Positions 8,504 through 17,416 of a stretch of DNA of 64,000 bases are shown piece after piece. Each line of letters starts with the position of its first letter. Within the stretch, counting starts at the first letter, position 1. The DNA is from Pseudacidovorax intermedius. Its GTDB lineage: Bacteria > Pseudomonadota > Gammaproteobacteria > Burkholderiales > Burkholderiaceae_C. Where the stretch lies: positions 1 through 64,000 of the forward strand of contig NZ_LDSL01000096.1 of assembly GCF_001476815.1 (NCBI RefSeq). Reading direction: 5' to 3'. A program made the translations under genes and the position numbers. The notes below the pieces were generated by a model. That model worked only from the letters and a program-made list of their open reading frames with translations. It made no database searches and had not been told where the DNA came from.

Positions 8504-9364
8504 CTACGCCGGCTGGTCCTCCGCCATGCGCGCGGCCAGCAATCGGGCTTCGGCCTGCAGGAGCCCGGCGATCTCCAACGCCCGAGGCCGGGCCATGCGG
8601 TCGGTGATGGCAGCCACGCTCAACGAGGCCAGCACCTGTCCCTTGGCATCGACCACTGGCACGCCCACCGCCAGCATGCCGGGCACGATGCGGCCGGTGT
8701 TGAAGGAGAAGCCGTCGCGCCGGGTCTGCGTGACCAGCTCGCGGATCACCGTCGGCGTGTGGGAAGGAAAGTCCTCCAGCCATCGGAGATTGCGCTCCAG
8801 CACCTTGGCCACGTCGGCATCGGGCATGGCCGACAGCAGCGCAAGGCTGCCGGCACCCACGCCCAGTGGGCGCCGGTCGCCCACATCCAAGGTAAGGGTA
8901 CGAATCGGAAAACTGCCCGTGGCGCGACCGATGCACACGGCGGCCGTGCCTTCGGTGACTTGGGCGAAGACCGTGTCTTGCGTGGCTTCGGCCAGCCGTT
9001 GCAGCGAGGGCTGGCAGGCCGCGACGCGCCACTGTGCAAGCGCCCCCGCCGCGAGCATGGCGACCGCGCTCCCCAGTCGATACCTGCGGCTGCCGATGTC
9101 CTGGAAGGCCAGCCCGGTGTCGACCAGGGCCGCCAGAAGACGGTGGGTGGTCGACTTGCCCAGGCCCGTGCTTTCCATGAGCTCCGTGAAGCTGGCCCCC
9201 TGGTGCGGATGCTGGGCCAGCGCGCGCAGCATGCGCGCGGCGCGATCAATCACCTTGACGGGGGGCTCGCGGCTGTCCTCGTCCTGCGAGCCGGCCGGTC
9301 TTTCTGCGGATGCCATGGGAAGGGGCGTTGCGCCCTGTTCTGCGGAAGCGCCGATGGTAGCCAT
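8504..9364 (-). CDS. IclR-family transcriptional regulator
   Basis: 286 residues from the ATG at 9364 (MATIGASAEQ); a second ATG at 9316 (MASAERPAG) is possible, and neither has a strong ribosome site. The N-terminal winged helix (VIDRAARMLRALAQ ... LGKSTTHRLLAALVDTGL) is followed by an IclR effector domain (RTLTLDVGDRRPLGVGAGSLALLS, and GVPVVDAKGQVLASLSVAA near the end). It is divergent from the operon starting at 9443, with 78 bases between, and convergent to the SDR gene, the usual layout for an IclR regulator of a catabolic operon. Confidence 0.92.
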   Translation of the reverse strand: MATIGASAEQGATPLPMASAERPAGSQDEDSREPPVKVIDRAARMLRALAQHPHQGASFTELMESTGLGKSTTHRLLAALVDTGLAFQDIGSRRYRLGSAVAMLAAGALAQWRVAACQPSLQRLAEATQDTVFAQVTEGTAAVCIGRATGSFPIRTLTLDVGDRRPLGVGAGSLALLSAMPDADVAKVLERNLRWLEDFPSHTPTVIRELVTQTRRDGFSFNTGRIVPGMLAVGVPVVDAKGQVLASLSVAAITDRMARPRALEIAGLLQAEARLLAARMAEDQPA

Positions 9365-9368
9365 GGGT

Positions 9369-9388
9369 TTCGCTACGCAGCCTGCGAA
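9369..9388. promoter_or_regulatory. Inverted repeat in the IclR-operon divergent gap
   Basis: TTCGC-N10-GCGAA lies in the 78-base gap between the IclR gene and the divergent operon. The size (20 bases) and location fit an IclR operator, but five-base arms can occur by chance. Confidence 0.35.
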
Positions 9389-9442
9389 TGCCCGCCCACG
9401 GGAAACCGCGCGTGGCATGCGGTTGGCAGGAGGCCGCAGCCG

Positions 9443-10276
9443 ATGACCAGGCAGACTCCCCTGAACCCGCTGGTCGTGGCCGACTCGGTCACCAAGCTGC
9501 AGGCCGACGCTCGTGGCGCCGTGGCGGTGGCGGCCTCGCACGCCGGCCTGTTTGCCGCGCACGAGGCCCTGGCGGCGGGCGTGGTCGCTGTCGTGCTCAA
9601 CGACGCAGGCGTAGGGCTGGCACAGGCTGGCATCGGCGGGCTGGCACTGTGTGACCGCCACGGCGTGCCCTGTACGGCCGTCGACCATCGCAGCGCACGC
9701 ATCGGCGACGGCGCCGACCACCTGCGGCGCGGCCGGCTCTCGCATGTCAACAGCGCCGCGGCGCACCTGGGCCTGCACGTTGGCATGTCAGTGGCCGACG
9801 CCATCGAGCGATTGCGGATTGCCAAACTGGCCGCTGCCGATCCCGGCGATCCACCCCAGGAAGCCCGCGAGAACCGTGCGCTGCCCGGCGCGCTGCGGAC
9901 GCTGGTGCTGATGGATTCGGCCTCACTGGTTACACCGCGGGACGCGGGTGCGGTGGTGCTGACCGGCTCCCATGGCGGCCTGCTCGGCGGCCAGGCCTCG
10001 ACCGCCATCAAGGTGGATGTCTTCGCCGCGGTCTACAACGATGCAGGCGTGGGCATGGACGACGCCGGCATCTCGCGCATGCCGGCGCTGGACGCGCGCG
10101 GCATTGCGGGCGCCACCGTCGCGGCCGGCAGCGCCCGCATCGGTGATGGCCGCTCCACCTACGAGAGCGGCGTGCTCAGCCACATCAACCACCGTGCCCG
10201 CGCGCTGGGCGCGCGCGTGGGCATGCGCGCCGATGCCTTTGCGGACCTCATGGGCCGCGCGACGGCGGGCACCTGA
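9443..10276 (+). CDS. Uncharacterised protein made of two tandem copies of one domain
   Basis: 277 residues, not recognised as a characterised family. Reading the protein shows an internal duplication: copy A (about 14-123) and copy B (about 159-270) share the same ordered motifs, SHAG (32-35)/SHGG (176-179), NDAGVG (53-58)/(199-204), SARIGDG (84-90)/(230-236) and SHVN (100-103)/SHIN (246-249), at an offset of about 145 residues. There is no signal peptide or membrane segment. The conserved His, Asn, Asp and Arg residues look like an active or ligand site. AGGAGG lies nine bases before the ATG. It is the first gene of the operon with the ThDP enzyme, alcohol dehydrogenase and Bug receptor, so a role in the same small-molecule pathway is likely; the reaction is unknown. 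Confidence 0.85.
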   Translation: MTRQTPLNPLVVADSVTKLQADARGAVAVAASHAGLFAAHEALAAGVVAVVLNDAGVGLAQAGIGGLALCDRHGVPCTAVDHRSARIGDGADHLRRGRLSHVNSAAAHLGLHVGMSVADAIERLRIAKLAAADPGDPPQEARENRALPGALRTLVLMDSASLVTPRDAGAVVLTGSHGGLLGGQASTAIKVDVFAAVYNDAGVGMDDAGISRMPALDARGIAGATVAAGSARIGDGRSTYESGVLSHINHRARALGARVGMRADAFADLMGRATAGT

Positions 10277-10328
10277 TCCACCCCGCCGTCCTTTCATTCC
10301 ACCCCCTCACTCCAGAAGCACTCTCTCC

Positions 10329-12080
10329 ATGTCCAACGTGAACGCATCCACAGCCGGCACCCTCGTCATGAGCGGCGGCGAAGCCATCGCCCGCATCATC
10401 AAGGCATTCAATGGCGGGCCCATGTTCGGAATGGGCGGCTTCCAGGTACTCCCGCTGTACGAGGCCGCCCGTGTGCTGGAGATGGAGCACCATCTGATCC
10501 ACGACGAGCGCAATGCCGTCTTCGTGGCCGATGCCTATGCCAAGGTTTCCGGCCGCGTGGGCCTGGCGGACGCCACGGTCGGCCCCGGTGCCACCAACAT
10601 GCTCACCGCATTGGCCGAGTCCCTTAACGCCGGCACGCCCGTGGTCTGTGTGGTGGGCGACACGCACCGGGACCACTCCTGGAAGAACATGACGCAGGAG
10701 TCCCGCCAAGTCGATGCACTGCGGCCCATGTGCAAGGAGATCATTCGCATCGAGTCCATCAAGCGCGTGCCTGAGCTGATGCGCCGTGCTTTCATGGTGG
10801 CGACCACGGGCCGCCCGGGGCCGGTGGTGGTCGACGTGCCGGAAGACCTGATGCACGACACGCATACGTTCGACTTGGCGGACTTCGCGGTCAACCCGAT
10901 CTACGAGGCCGCGCCCGCCCTGCGCAGCCGGCCCGATGGCGACTCGGTGGCGCAGGCGGCCGCCCTCATTGCTGCAGCGCAAAAACCCATCATCCTCGCT
11001 GGCGGTGGCGTGCACCTTTCCGGCGCCGCGCCGACCCTGCATGCCTTCGCGCAGGCCCTGAATGTCCCCGTGGCCCACACCCTCACGGGCAAGGGGGCCA
11101 TCCCCTGCACCGACCCGCTGAGTGCCGGCCTGTTCGGCCGCTACGACCGCATCGCCAACGCGCTGATCGACGAGAGCGACCTCATCGTGGTCGTGGGCTG
11201 CAAGCTCGGCGAGATCGCCACCAAGCGCTACACCGTGCCGGCACCGGGCAAGCGCATCGTGCACATCGACATCGTGGCCGAAGAGTTCGGGCGCACGCTG
11301 ATGCCCGAGATCATGCTGTGGGGCGATGCACGCCTGGCGCTGCAGGACCTGCACGCCGCGCTTGGCGACCAGGCCGCCGCCGTCCGCCAGCGCCTGTCGG
11401 ACTGGGCGGCCGAAGTGCCCCGGCGCATGGCCAGGTGGCGCGACGAGGTGGCCGAGCGTCTGAATTCCCAGGACCGGCCGATCAACGTGGCCAGGCTCAT
11501 CACCGCCATCAACAAGGTGCTGCCGGGCGACGGCTACCTGGTGGCCGACGGCGGCTTCGCCGCGCACTGGGCCGGGCTGCTCTTCGACACCAAGGAGGCA
11601 GGCCGGCGCTTCGTGCCCGACCGGGGCTTCGCCTCCATCGGCTACGGCCTGCCCGGCGCCATCGGGGCGGCGCTCGCGGCACCTGGCAAGACGGTGTTCA
11701 GCATGACCGGCGACAGCGGCTTCTGCATGGTGATCGGCGACCTGGAGACGGCCAAGCGGCTGAAGCTCGACATCACCCTCATCGTGGTGAACAACGCTGC
11801 CTCGGGCTACGTCAAGGCGCTGCAACACCTGGTCTACGGCGCGGGCAAGCACATCGCGGCCGACCTGGAGGAGGTCAACTTCGCCCGCGTGGCCGAAGCC
11901 TTCGGCTGCACCGGCATCCGGGTCGAAGATCCGGAGCAGATCGAGGCTGCGCTGCGCCAGGCCATGGCGACCAAGGGGCCGGTAGTGCTCGATGTGGTCG
12001 TTACCCGCGACCCTGCCAAGATGCTGCCCGGCGTGGACAGCCGCGCGGCAGTCATCAAGAAAGGCGACCGCATCGCCTGA
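10329..12080 (+). CDS. ThDP-dependent enzyme, acetolactate synthase-like
   Basis: 583 residues with the three-domain architecture of the acetolactate synthase/benzoylformate decarboxylase superfamily. The catalytic glutamate that activates the cofactor is Glu60 in HHLIHDERNA. The ThDP-Mg motif runs from GDSG (461-464) to NN (488-489); the usual GDG is GDS. The central domain is typical (KPIILAGGGVHLSGA, PVAHTLTGKGAIP). It makes or breaks C-C bonds next to a keto group; synthase, decarboxylase or carboligase activity cannot be told apart by eye. It follows the duplicated-domain gene by 52 bases and precedes an alcohol dehydrogenase, which could act on the aldehyde or hydroxyketone made. Confidence 0.92.
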   Translation: MSNVNASTAGTLVMSGGEAIARIIKAFNGGPMFGMGGFQVLPLYEAARVLEMEHHLIHDERNAVFVADAYAKVSGRVGLADATVGPGATNMLTALAESLNAGTPVVCVVGDTHRDHSWKNMTQESRQVDALRPMCKEIIRIESIKRVPELMRRAFMVATTGRPGPVVVDVPEDLMHDTHTFDLADFAVNPIYEAAPALRSRPDGDSVAQAAALIAAAQKPIILAGGGVHLSGAAPTLHAFAQALNVPVAHTLTGKGAIPCTDPLSAGLFGRYDRIANALIDESDLIVVVGCKLGEIATKRYTVPAPGKRIVHIDIVAEEFGRTLMPEIMLWGDARLALQDLHAALGDQAAAVRQRLSDWAAEVPRRMARWRDEVAERLNSQDRPINVARLITAINKVLPGDGYLVADGGFAAHWAGLLFDTKEAGRRFVPDRGFASIGYGLPGAIGAALAAPGKTVFSMTGDSGFCMVIGDLETAKRLKLDITLIVVNNAASGYVKALQHLVYGAGKHIAADLEEVNFARVAEAFGCTGIRVEDPEQIEAALRQAMATKGPVVLDVVVTRDPAKMLPGVDSRAAVIKKGDRIA

Positions 12081-12097
12081 AGGTCGCAGGACACGCC

Positions 12098-13171
12098 ATG
12101 CAGAAGCCCTCCGACGCACCCGGCACGGCCGGCGACAGCTACTCACTGGTCATGAAGACCGGCCCCGAATGGTCCGACCTGGCGCGGGTCCGGCGCCCGC
12201 TGAGTGCACCCAGGCCGGGCAGCGCCCTGGTGAAGATCCACCGCGCCGCCGTATGCGGCACAGACCTGCACATCCTGAAATGGAACGACTGGGCGCAGCA
12301 GCATTACCGCCTGCCCCTGCCGCTGGGGCATGAGTTCAGCGGCGTCATCGCGGCCATCGGCGCGGATGACGCGTCCGCGCACCATGGCCTCGCGGTAGGC
12401 GACAGCGTTACGGTCGAAACGCACTTGGCCTGCGGCCACTGCGACCAATGCCTGCGTGACCGCGGCCACACGTGCCTGAACCTGAAGGTCTTCACCCGGC
12501 TGGGCGAGGGCGCCTTCGCCGAATACGCCACGGTGCCCCTGGCCATGCTGCGGCGCCTGCCGGCCGGCATGTCGCACCGCCACGGCTGCCTGCTCGAGCC
12601 GCTGGGCATCGCGCTGCGGGCGGTGGAGGAGTGCCGGGTCACCGGCGGCGTCCTGTTCGTCAGCGGCTGTGGCCCCATCGGCCTGCTGGCCGTGGCGGCG
12701 GCGCGGCAGACGGGCGTGGCACGCGTGCTGGCCGCCGACCTCTCGCCCGCACGCCGCGAACTGGCGCTGGCGCTGGGCGCCGAGGTAGCGGTCGACCCGC
12801 GCGACGGAAGCGATCGCGCGCTGGTGGGCACAGGCGTGGACGCGGTGATCGAGGCCAGCGGCAGTCCCGCTGCCATCGAGAACGCTCTGAACCTGCTGCG
12901 GCCGGGCGGCACGCTGATGCTGGCGGGCATGCCCGCCCAGAACCTGGCGCTGGACCTGTCGCGCCACGTGGTGCTGCGCGAGATAGCGATACGCGGGGTC
13001 TATGGACGGCACCTGCAGGGCACCTGGGCACGTCTGCAGGAGATCGCGCCGCGCATGCAGTCCGCGCTGGACCGGCTCATCACCCACGAGTTTGCGCAGG
13101 ACGACTTCGCCGAGGCGTTCCGCGTTGCGATGGACGGACAGGCCGGCAAGGTCGAACTGATTTTTTCCTGA
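12098..13171 (+). CDS. Zinc-dependent alcohol dehydrogenase (MDR family)
   Basis: 357 residues. Catalytic zinc ligands are Cys53 (VCGTDLH) and His78-Glu79 (LGHEF); the structural zinc site is Cys112, Cys115, Cys118 and Cys126. The Rossmann glycine motif SGCGPIGLLAV is near 188-198 and is followed by AADLSPARRELA, whose acidic residue favours NAD. It resembles threonine/sorbitol dehydrogenases. It starts 17 bases after the ThDP enzyme, and the two probably handle successive steps. The substrate is not determined. Confidence 0.92.
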   Translation: MQKPSDAPGTAGDSYSLVMKTGPEWSDLARVRRPLSAPRPGSALVKIHRAAVCGTDLHILKWNDWAQQHYRLPLPLGHEFSGVIAAIGADDASAHHGLAVGDSVTVETHLACGHCDQCLRDRGHTCLNLKVFTRLGEGAFAEYATVPLAMLRRLPAGMSHRHGCLLEPLGIALRAVEECRVTGGVLFVSGCGPIGLLAVAAARQTGVARVLAADLSPARRELALALGAEVAVDPRDGSDRALVGTGVDAVIEASGSPAAIENALNLLRPGGTLMLAGMPAQNLALDLSRHVVLREIAIRGVYGRHLQGTWARLQEIAPRMQSALDRLITHEFAQDDFAEAFRVAMDGQAGKVELIFS

Positions 13172-13197
13172 TTGCCGCTTCAACCAAGGAGACAGAC

Positions 13198-14181
13198 ATG
13201 AGCCTTCACCCCACCCGCCGGGACACCATGAAACTTCTGGCCGCTGCCACCGCACTGCCCTGGGCCGATGCGCGCGCGGACGACTTTCCGAACAAGCCGA
13301 TCCGCATGATCCTGCCCTTTCCTCCGGGCGGGACCACCGACGTCGTGGGCCGGGTCTTCGGAGAGGCCTATGGCAAGGTGCTGGGGCAGCCGGTGATCAT
13401 CGACAACCGGGCTGGCGCTGGAGGATCGGTGGGCGCGCGTGCCATCGCTCAGGCGGCGCCCGACGGCTACACGATCGGCCTGGTCACCATCAGTACCCAC
13501 GGCACCAACTCGGCGGTCTACAAATCCTTGCCTTATGACCCGGTGAAGGACTTCACGGCCATCACCAAGCTGTCTGCCTTTCCTGGGGTGATCGCGGTCA
13601 ACCCCGCGTTTCCTGCAAAGAACTTCAAGGAGTTCATGGAGACGCTCAAGGCTGCGCCGGGCCGCTACAGCTATGCCTCGTCCGGTGCTGGCGGCGCCAC
13701 CAACCTCTGCATGGAATTGTTCAAGTCCAAGACCGGCGTCTTCATCACGCACATTCCCTACCGCGGCTCTGGCCCGGCCATCAACGACGTGATCGCCGGG
13801 CAGGTGCCGATCCTTTGGGATGCGCTGCCCTCGGCGCTGCCATTCATCAAGGCAGGCAAGCTGGTGGCAATCGGTGTGGCGAGCGACCGCCGCAGTCCGC
13901 AACTGCCCGATGTGCCCACCTTTACCGAACTGGGCGTCAAGGACTACGAGCCTGACCTGTGGAACGGCATCGTGGGCCCGGCCAGGATTCCGCCGGAGAT
14001 CTTCAAGCGCCTGCAAAGTGCCGCGGTCGAGGCGGCCGGCAATCCCGAGTTCAAGGCGCGCATGAGCGAACTTGGCGCCAACGTCGTGGCCAGTAACTCG
14101 CCGGGCTTCAGCCAAGCCATCGCCAAGGACGTCGCGCTGTGGAAGGAAGTAGCGAAGTTCGCAAACATCTCGCTGGATTGA
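13198..14181 (+). CDS. Bug-type tripartite tricarboxylate receptor, periplasmic
   Basis: 327-residue periplasmic solute-binding protein of the Bug/TctC family. The N-terminus has a twin-arginine-like start (TRRDTMKLLAAA) and a cut after ARA. Family hallmarks are PIRMILPFPPGGTTD, QPVIIDNRAGAGG, APDGYT, the THIPYRGSGPA loop and GIVGPARIPPE. AAGGAG lies ten bases before the ATG. No TctA/TctB genes are near, as is usual for the many orphan Bug receptors of Burkholderiales. As last gene of the IclR-linked operon it probably captures that pathway's substrate. Its end is nine bases from the convergent defence-like gene. Confidence 0.93.
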   Translation: MSLHPTRRDTMKLLAAATALPWADARADDFPNKPIRMILPFPPGGTTDVVGRVFGEAYGKVLGQPVIIDNRAGAGGSVGARAIAQAAPDGYTIGLVTISTHGTNSAVYKSLPYDPVKDFTAITKLSAFPGVIAVNPAFPAKNFKEFMETLKAAPGRYSYASSGAGGATNLCMELFKSKTGVFITHIPYRGSGPAINDVIAGQVPILWDALPSALPFIKAGKLVAIGVASDRRSPQLPDVPTFTELGVKDYEPDLWNGIVGPARIPPEIFKRLQSAAVEAAGNPEFKARMSELGANVVASNSPGFSQAIAKDVALWKEVAKFANISLD

Positions 14182-14190
14182 TCGATTGAG

Positions 14191-16029
14191 CTATCGCGTC
14201 CGGACGCACAGCCCTGATAGCACCAGGACCTGCTCAGCAACGATTACATCGCTCTCTATGGTGAAGCCGATAGCCCGCAACGCTGTGAACACCGACGCGG
14301 CTTCCGCGCGATGCCGCTCGGCGACGATCAATACGTCTTGAGCGCCCGCGTTCGTGAAGCGAAGGTCCGGGGGCCGCTTGTCGCCGTAGCGAGCCATCAA
14401 AAGCACAATGTTAGGCGGCTCGAATGGAAAGTGACGCCAAGCAATACGCTGGGAAACCTGCTCAATCGCTGCGGTGATGGCCTGATCCTTCACGGCTTTT
14501 GCTTGCCGCGCTCGCCCTGCCTGCACGAGCTTGATGCGTCCGCTGCGAACCTTGGCCAGGCGCTCCTTCTCTGTCCTGATATTGCGCATCTTCGCGTAGT
14601 GGGCTTCGGTGCCGTAGCACGCCAGGGCCGGCGCCGCCAACGCGGGAATCAGCAATGTGTGCAGCCGCTGCCGTTGGGGATCACGCAGAAATTTTGGGTT
14701 TTCCGCTGCAACCTCTTTCTTGATCGACGCGCAGCATCGGTCGTACGCGTGCTGCTGGTCATTCGTCATCTCCGGCCTTCGGGAGGCGAGTGCGGCCATC
14801 AAGTCAATTGCGTACCGGCTGTTGTCAGAGGGGCTGGCGGCGCGTGCCAAGCTTGTCAGCGCCTTGTCTCCGTACTCCGACCATTCTCCCCTGCGTGCCA
14901 TTACAAGTTCGTAGAAGCTGCCGAAGCGGGACTCCAGCGCCGAGGCTGGTTTGGTCCATATCTGGCGCTCTCGCATGGCTGCCACCACTGATCGGTGGCG
15001 TGACGCGCTTGGTTCGATGGAGAAGGTTGTGTCGCCTGACCAAAGGGCGAGCATGATCTTGACGTAGGCGCGAATGAGGTCAGTGTCAGTGCTGTTTGCT
15101 ACCCACCTTTTGACCTCCTCTGCCTTCTGCTGCCGCTGCCTTTGTTCTTGGGCGAGCCTCTTGGCTTGCCTTTCCTGTTCACGCTGCTGCGCTTCCAACT
15201 GCTGAGCAATCGCATTGGCCTTTGCCGATAGGCGGCGCTTTGCGTCTTCGTGGGCAAGGGGAAAGTAGATCCACTGCTTTGCCACAGTGCTCGAACAGAC
15301 CAAGTCCTCGATCTCTCTTGCGGGTACGTGCCCAACCCGATCAAAGTGACTCGTCACAATCTCGATGCACGCGACTTTCGCGGCTCGGATCTTGGCTGCC
15401 TTCTGCACATCGACCAGATGCGTTACTGCCCCTTCGATCATCAAGTCGAAAGTCGGCTCTGCACAGTGGGCGCGCCGGGCGCGACAGATGACATCGGGCA
15501 CCATGCTTCCAAGCTGCCTTTCCAGCCGCACGTCTTCGAGCACGAGCGCGCACGCTGGCCAGCTTGCCGATTCGATCGTCTCACCGCCATCGGGCATCAC
15601 TTCGCTCTCGGTCGCCCGATAGGCCGGGACGCTGATAGAGCCGCGTTTGGCAATGGCTTTCTTGATCAGGAAGTGGAGAAGTGTCTCGTTAAACTGCTTT
15701 CCCGATAGGCCCTCAAGCCATTCGGCCGGAATGCCGCCAAGGAGCTCCGCCTCACCATCGGCGAGCAGCTGATCTGCGTCTGCAGATGCTCTTTCATCGT
15801 CCCAGTGGCGATGCCATGAAACTTTGCTGTCAGGTGCGCGCAGATGAGCAAGGATTTCCTCCTTGCCCCAACCTACGATCCTGGGGTCACAGGCCTGTGC
15901 CAGAGAAAGCACGCAGCTCGAACCATGCTGCAGATCGAAAGTTTGCACAGTCTTTACCGTGACGGCGAGCTGCCGTCCGTCGTCCAGTTCAAGAAGGGCG
16001 GTCCAGTCATCGACCCAGGTTCGGTTCAA
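14191..16029 (-). CDS. CoiA-like protein, large (nuclease-like) part
   Basis: 612 residues read from a TTG at 16029 that overlaps the stop of the upstream frame (TTGA). Residues 177-224 (VPDV..., MIEGAVTHLVDVQK, ...VACIEI) resemble the PD-(D/E)xK-type core of CoiA-like proteins, with candidate residues Asp179, Glu199 and Lys210. A highly charged coiled coil follows (about 278-320), then a long unrecognised C-terminal region. The upstream frame (16026-16442) supplies the CoiA-like zinc N-terminus, so the two pieces look like one gene split by a one-base shift around 16060-16085. The region is visibly richer in A/T than its neighbours. The CoiA assignment is moderate; the function could be in competence, recombination or defence. 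Confidence 0.7.
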   Translation of the reverse strand: MNRTWVDDWTALLELDDGRQLAVTVKTVQTFDLQHGSSCVLSLAQACDPRIVGWGKEEILAHLRAPDSKVSWHRHWDDERASADADQLLADGEAELLGGIPAEWLEGLSGKQFNETLLHFLIKKAIAKRGSISVPAYRATESEVMPDGGETIESASWPACALVLEDVRLERQLGSMVPDVICRARRAHCAEPTFDLMIEGAVTHLVDVQKAAKIRAAKVACIEIVTSHFDRVGHVPAREIEDLVCSSTVAKQWIYFPLAHEDAKRRLSAKANAIAQQLEAQQREQERQAKRLAQEQRQRQQKAEEVKRWVANSTDTDLIRAYVKIMLALWSGDTTFSIEPSASRHRSVVAAMRERQIWTKPASALESRFGSFYELVMARRGEWSEYGDKALTSLARAASPSDNSRYAIDLMAALASRRPEMTNDQQHAYDRCCASIKKEVAAENPKFLRDPQRQRLHTLLIPALAAPALACYGTEAHYAKMRNIRTEKERLAKVRSGRIKLVQAGRARQAKAVKDQAITAAIEQVSQRIAWRHFPFEPPNIVLLMARYGDKRPPDLRFTNAGAQDVLIVAERHRAEAASVFTALRAIGFTIESDVIVAEQVLVLSGLCVRTR

Positions 16030-16442
16030 TACCGTGGCGGCCTCTGACCCGCTGAAGGTGGCGACGAGACTTCCTTTCCGTTCCCAAGCTTGCGCATCGT
16101 TGGATGTCGCCGCTCTGGCAGATAGATCACGTCTTGCTCAACATAGAGTTGGATGGCGAGCAGTTGCGCGACCTTTCGAAGGCAGCGTGCTTGGGCGGCG
16201 TCTACGCAGCGATGCTTGAAATGCTTGCGTTGCACCCCTCGGCGCACGAAATGCTCAGGCGGCTTACTGACATTGACGGCCAACAAGCTCTGCCCGCATG
16301 CGCGGCACACGCATGCGCAAGCTGCGCCGTTTTCGTGAGCCTCCAGCAACCCCACGTGTACAAACTTTGTCGTGTCTTCGGCACGGACTGCCCAGAGCAT
16401 CAGTGGCTCTTCACAGGGCGGCGAAGACTGGGTTGCGGCCAT
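16026..16442 (-). CDS. CoiA-like zinc-binding N-terminal part
   Basis: 138 residues from ATG 16442; a start at 16400 (MLWAVRAEDT) would be closer to the family. It carries CRAC (Cys46, Cys49) and HFKH (His74, His77), the Cys-Cys-His-His arrangement found at the N-terminus of CoiA-like proteins, then a YLPERRH stretch that in the family leads into the nuclease core. It ends at a TGA overlapping the TTG of the 612-residue frame. Continuing the larger frame upstream of that TTG also gives plausible protein back to about 16085, so a frameshift mutation, a sequencing error or genuine translational coupling are all possible. Confidence 0.6.
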   Translation of the reverse strand: MAATQSSPPCEEPLMLWAVRAEDTTKFVHVGLLEAHENGAACACVCRACGQSLLAVNVSKPPEHFVRRGVQRKHFKHRCVDAAQARCLRKVAQLLAIQLYVEQDVIYLPERRHPTMRKLGNGKEVSSPPSAGQRPPRY

Positions 16443-16615
16443 GACTGTCTGCTCTTTACTTCGATTCGCGGACGGAGATGGACTGTCCTGTGTCGATCCA
16501 ATCGGATGATTCTGAGCGAGTGGTGGTCCGTGCCACGGCAGCGGTGGCCGCTTGAATAGTCATCGGCAAGGCTGCGTCAGCGAAGTCGTGCGCGAGGTTC
16601 TGGTTCAATAACGTC

Positions 16616-17416
16616 ATGGACATCCACGTATTGAATACTGACAGGGGCCACGGCGCGGTTGGGGCAGATGCCGAGTGGCTCCGTAGAGGGGTCGCAGTAA
16701 CAAGCGGTGGCGAGAACTACGCGGCCAAACTCCGCCAGATCCGAAGTGGCGACTGGATTCTGATGTGGCTGAATGGTAGGGGAGTGGTCGCTGCGGGGCG
16801 AGCTGTTGACGATCGCGTTCAGCACGTGTACCCGCCGAATGTCGTGAACTCTTCCGAGCCTGAGGAGTATCACCGCCTGATGGACTGGCGACTTGACCTG
16901 CGCAGTAATCCAATCTCAGCTGCGGAGTTCACTGCGCTTTCGGGGGTTCGGCCAACATCCGCTCGCGTGCGTATTCGCGATCCGGAGCGCAGAGCGGCAG
17001 TACTGGCACGGCTGGCTGAGCTTGAGAGGACCGCAGACCCGACGCAGTACGAGATGATTGCTGATTCCATGTTGGCATTGGGGCCTGTCTCCAAGCCCAT
17101 CGGCTTTCCAATTCCTACGCGAATCGAAGGCACGACAAACTGCTTTTATCGATCACCATGGGTGCGAGCTTGGACGCTGCAGCGAGCCGGGCGTCACTGC
17201 GAACTGTGCAAGTCTGCCGCGCCATTTTTGAAAAGCTCAGGACTTCCTTATTTGGAGTCGCACCACGTCGTCCCTATGAGCGAAGGTGGAGGTGATACAC
17301 CTGAGAACACGGCGGCACTATGTCCTAATTGCCATCGAGAGTTGCATTGCGGCGCAGAACGGATTGGGAAGCGTGAAGAGCTGAAACGGATCGTGTTGGG
17401 CCAGGAAATGAAATAG
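16616..17416 (+). CDS. HNH endonuclease with N-terminal PUA/EVE-like region
   Basis: 266 residues. The C-terminal HNH motif is clear: CELC (195-198), HH (216-217), Asn231, and CPNCH (236-240), giving a four-cysteine zinc knuckle with His217/Asn231/His240 as the catalytic set. The N-terminal 90 residues (LRQIRSGDWILMWLNGRGVVAAGRAV) look like a PUA/EVE-type fold that can read modified bases, as in McrA-like restriction enzymes. That reading is inference. It is divergent from the CoiA-like pair with a 173-base gap, and its composition is low-GC like its neighbours. A role in restricting modified foreign DNA is plausible. Confidence 0.85.
   Translation: MDIHVLNTDRGHGAVGADAEWLRRGVAVTSGGENYAAKLRQIRSGDWILMWLNGRGVVAAGRAVDDRVQHVYPPNVVNSSEPEEYHRLMDWRLDLRSNPISAAEFTALSGVRPTSARVRIRDPERRAAVLARLAELERTADPTQYEMIADSMLALGPVSKPIGFPIPTRIEGTTNCFYRSPWVRAWTLQRAGRHCELCKSAAPFLKSSGLPYLESHHVVPMSEGGGDTPENTAALCPNCHRELHCGAERIGKREELKRIVLGQEMK

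Noticed and set aside
10248-12146. Long open frame (632 codons) on the minus strand opposite the ThDP enzyme
   Set aside because: It mirrors a clearly conserved enzyme; its composition is His/Gln/Arg-rich as expected for antisense reading of high-GC genes.
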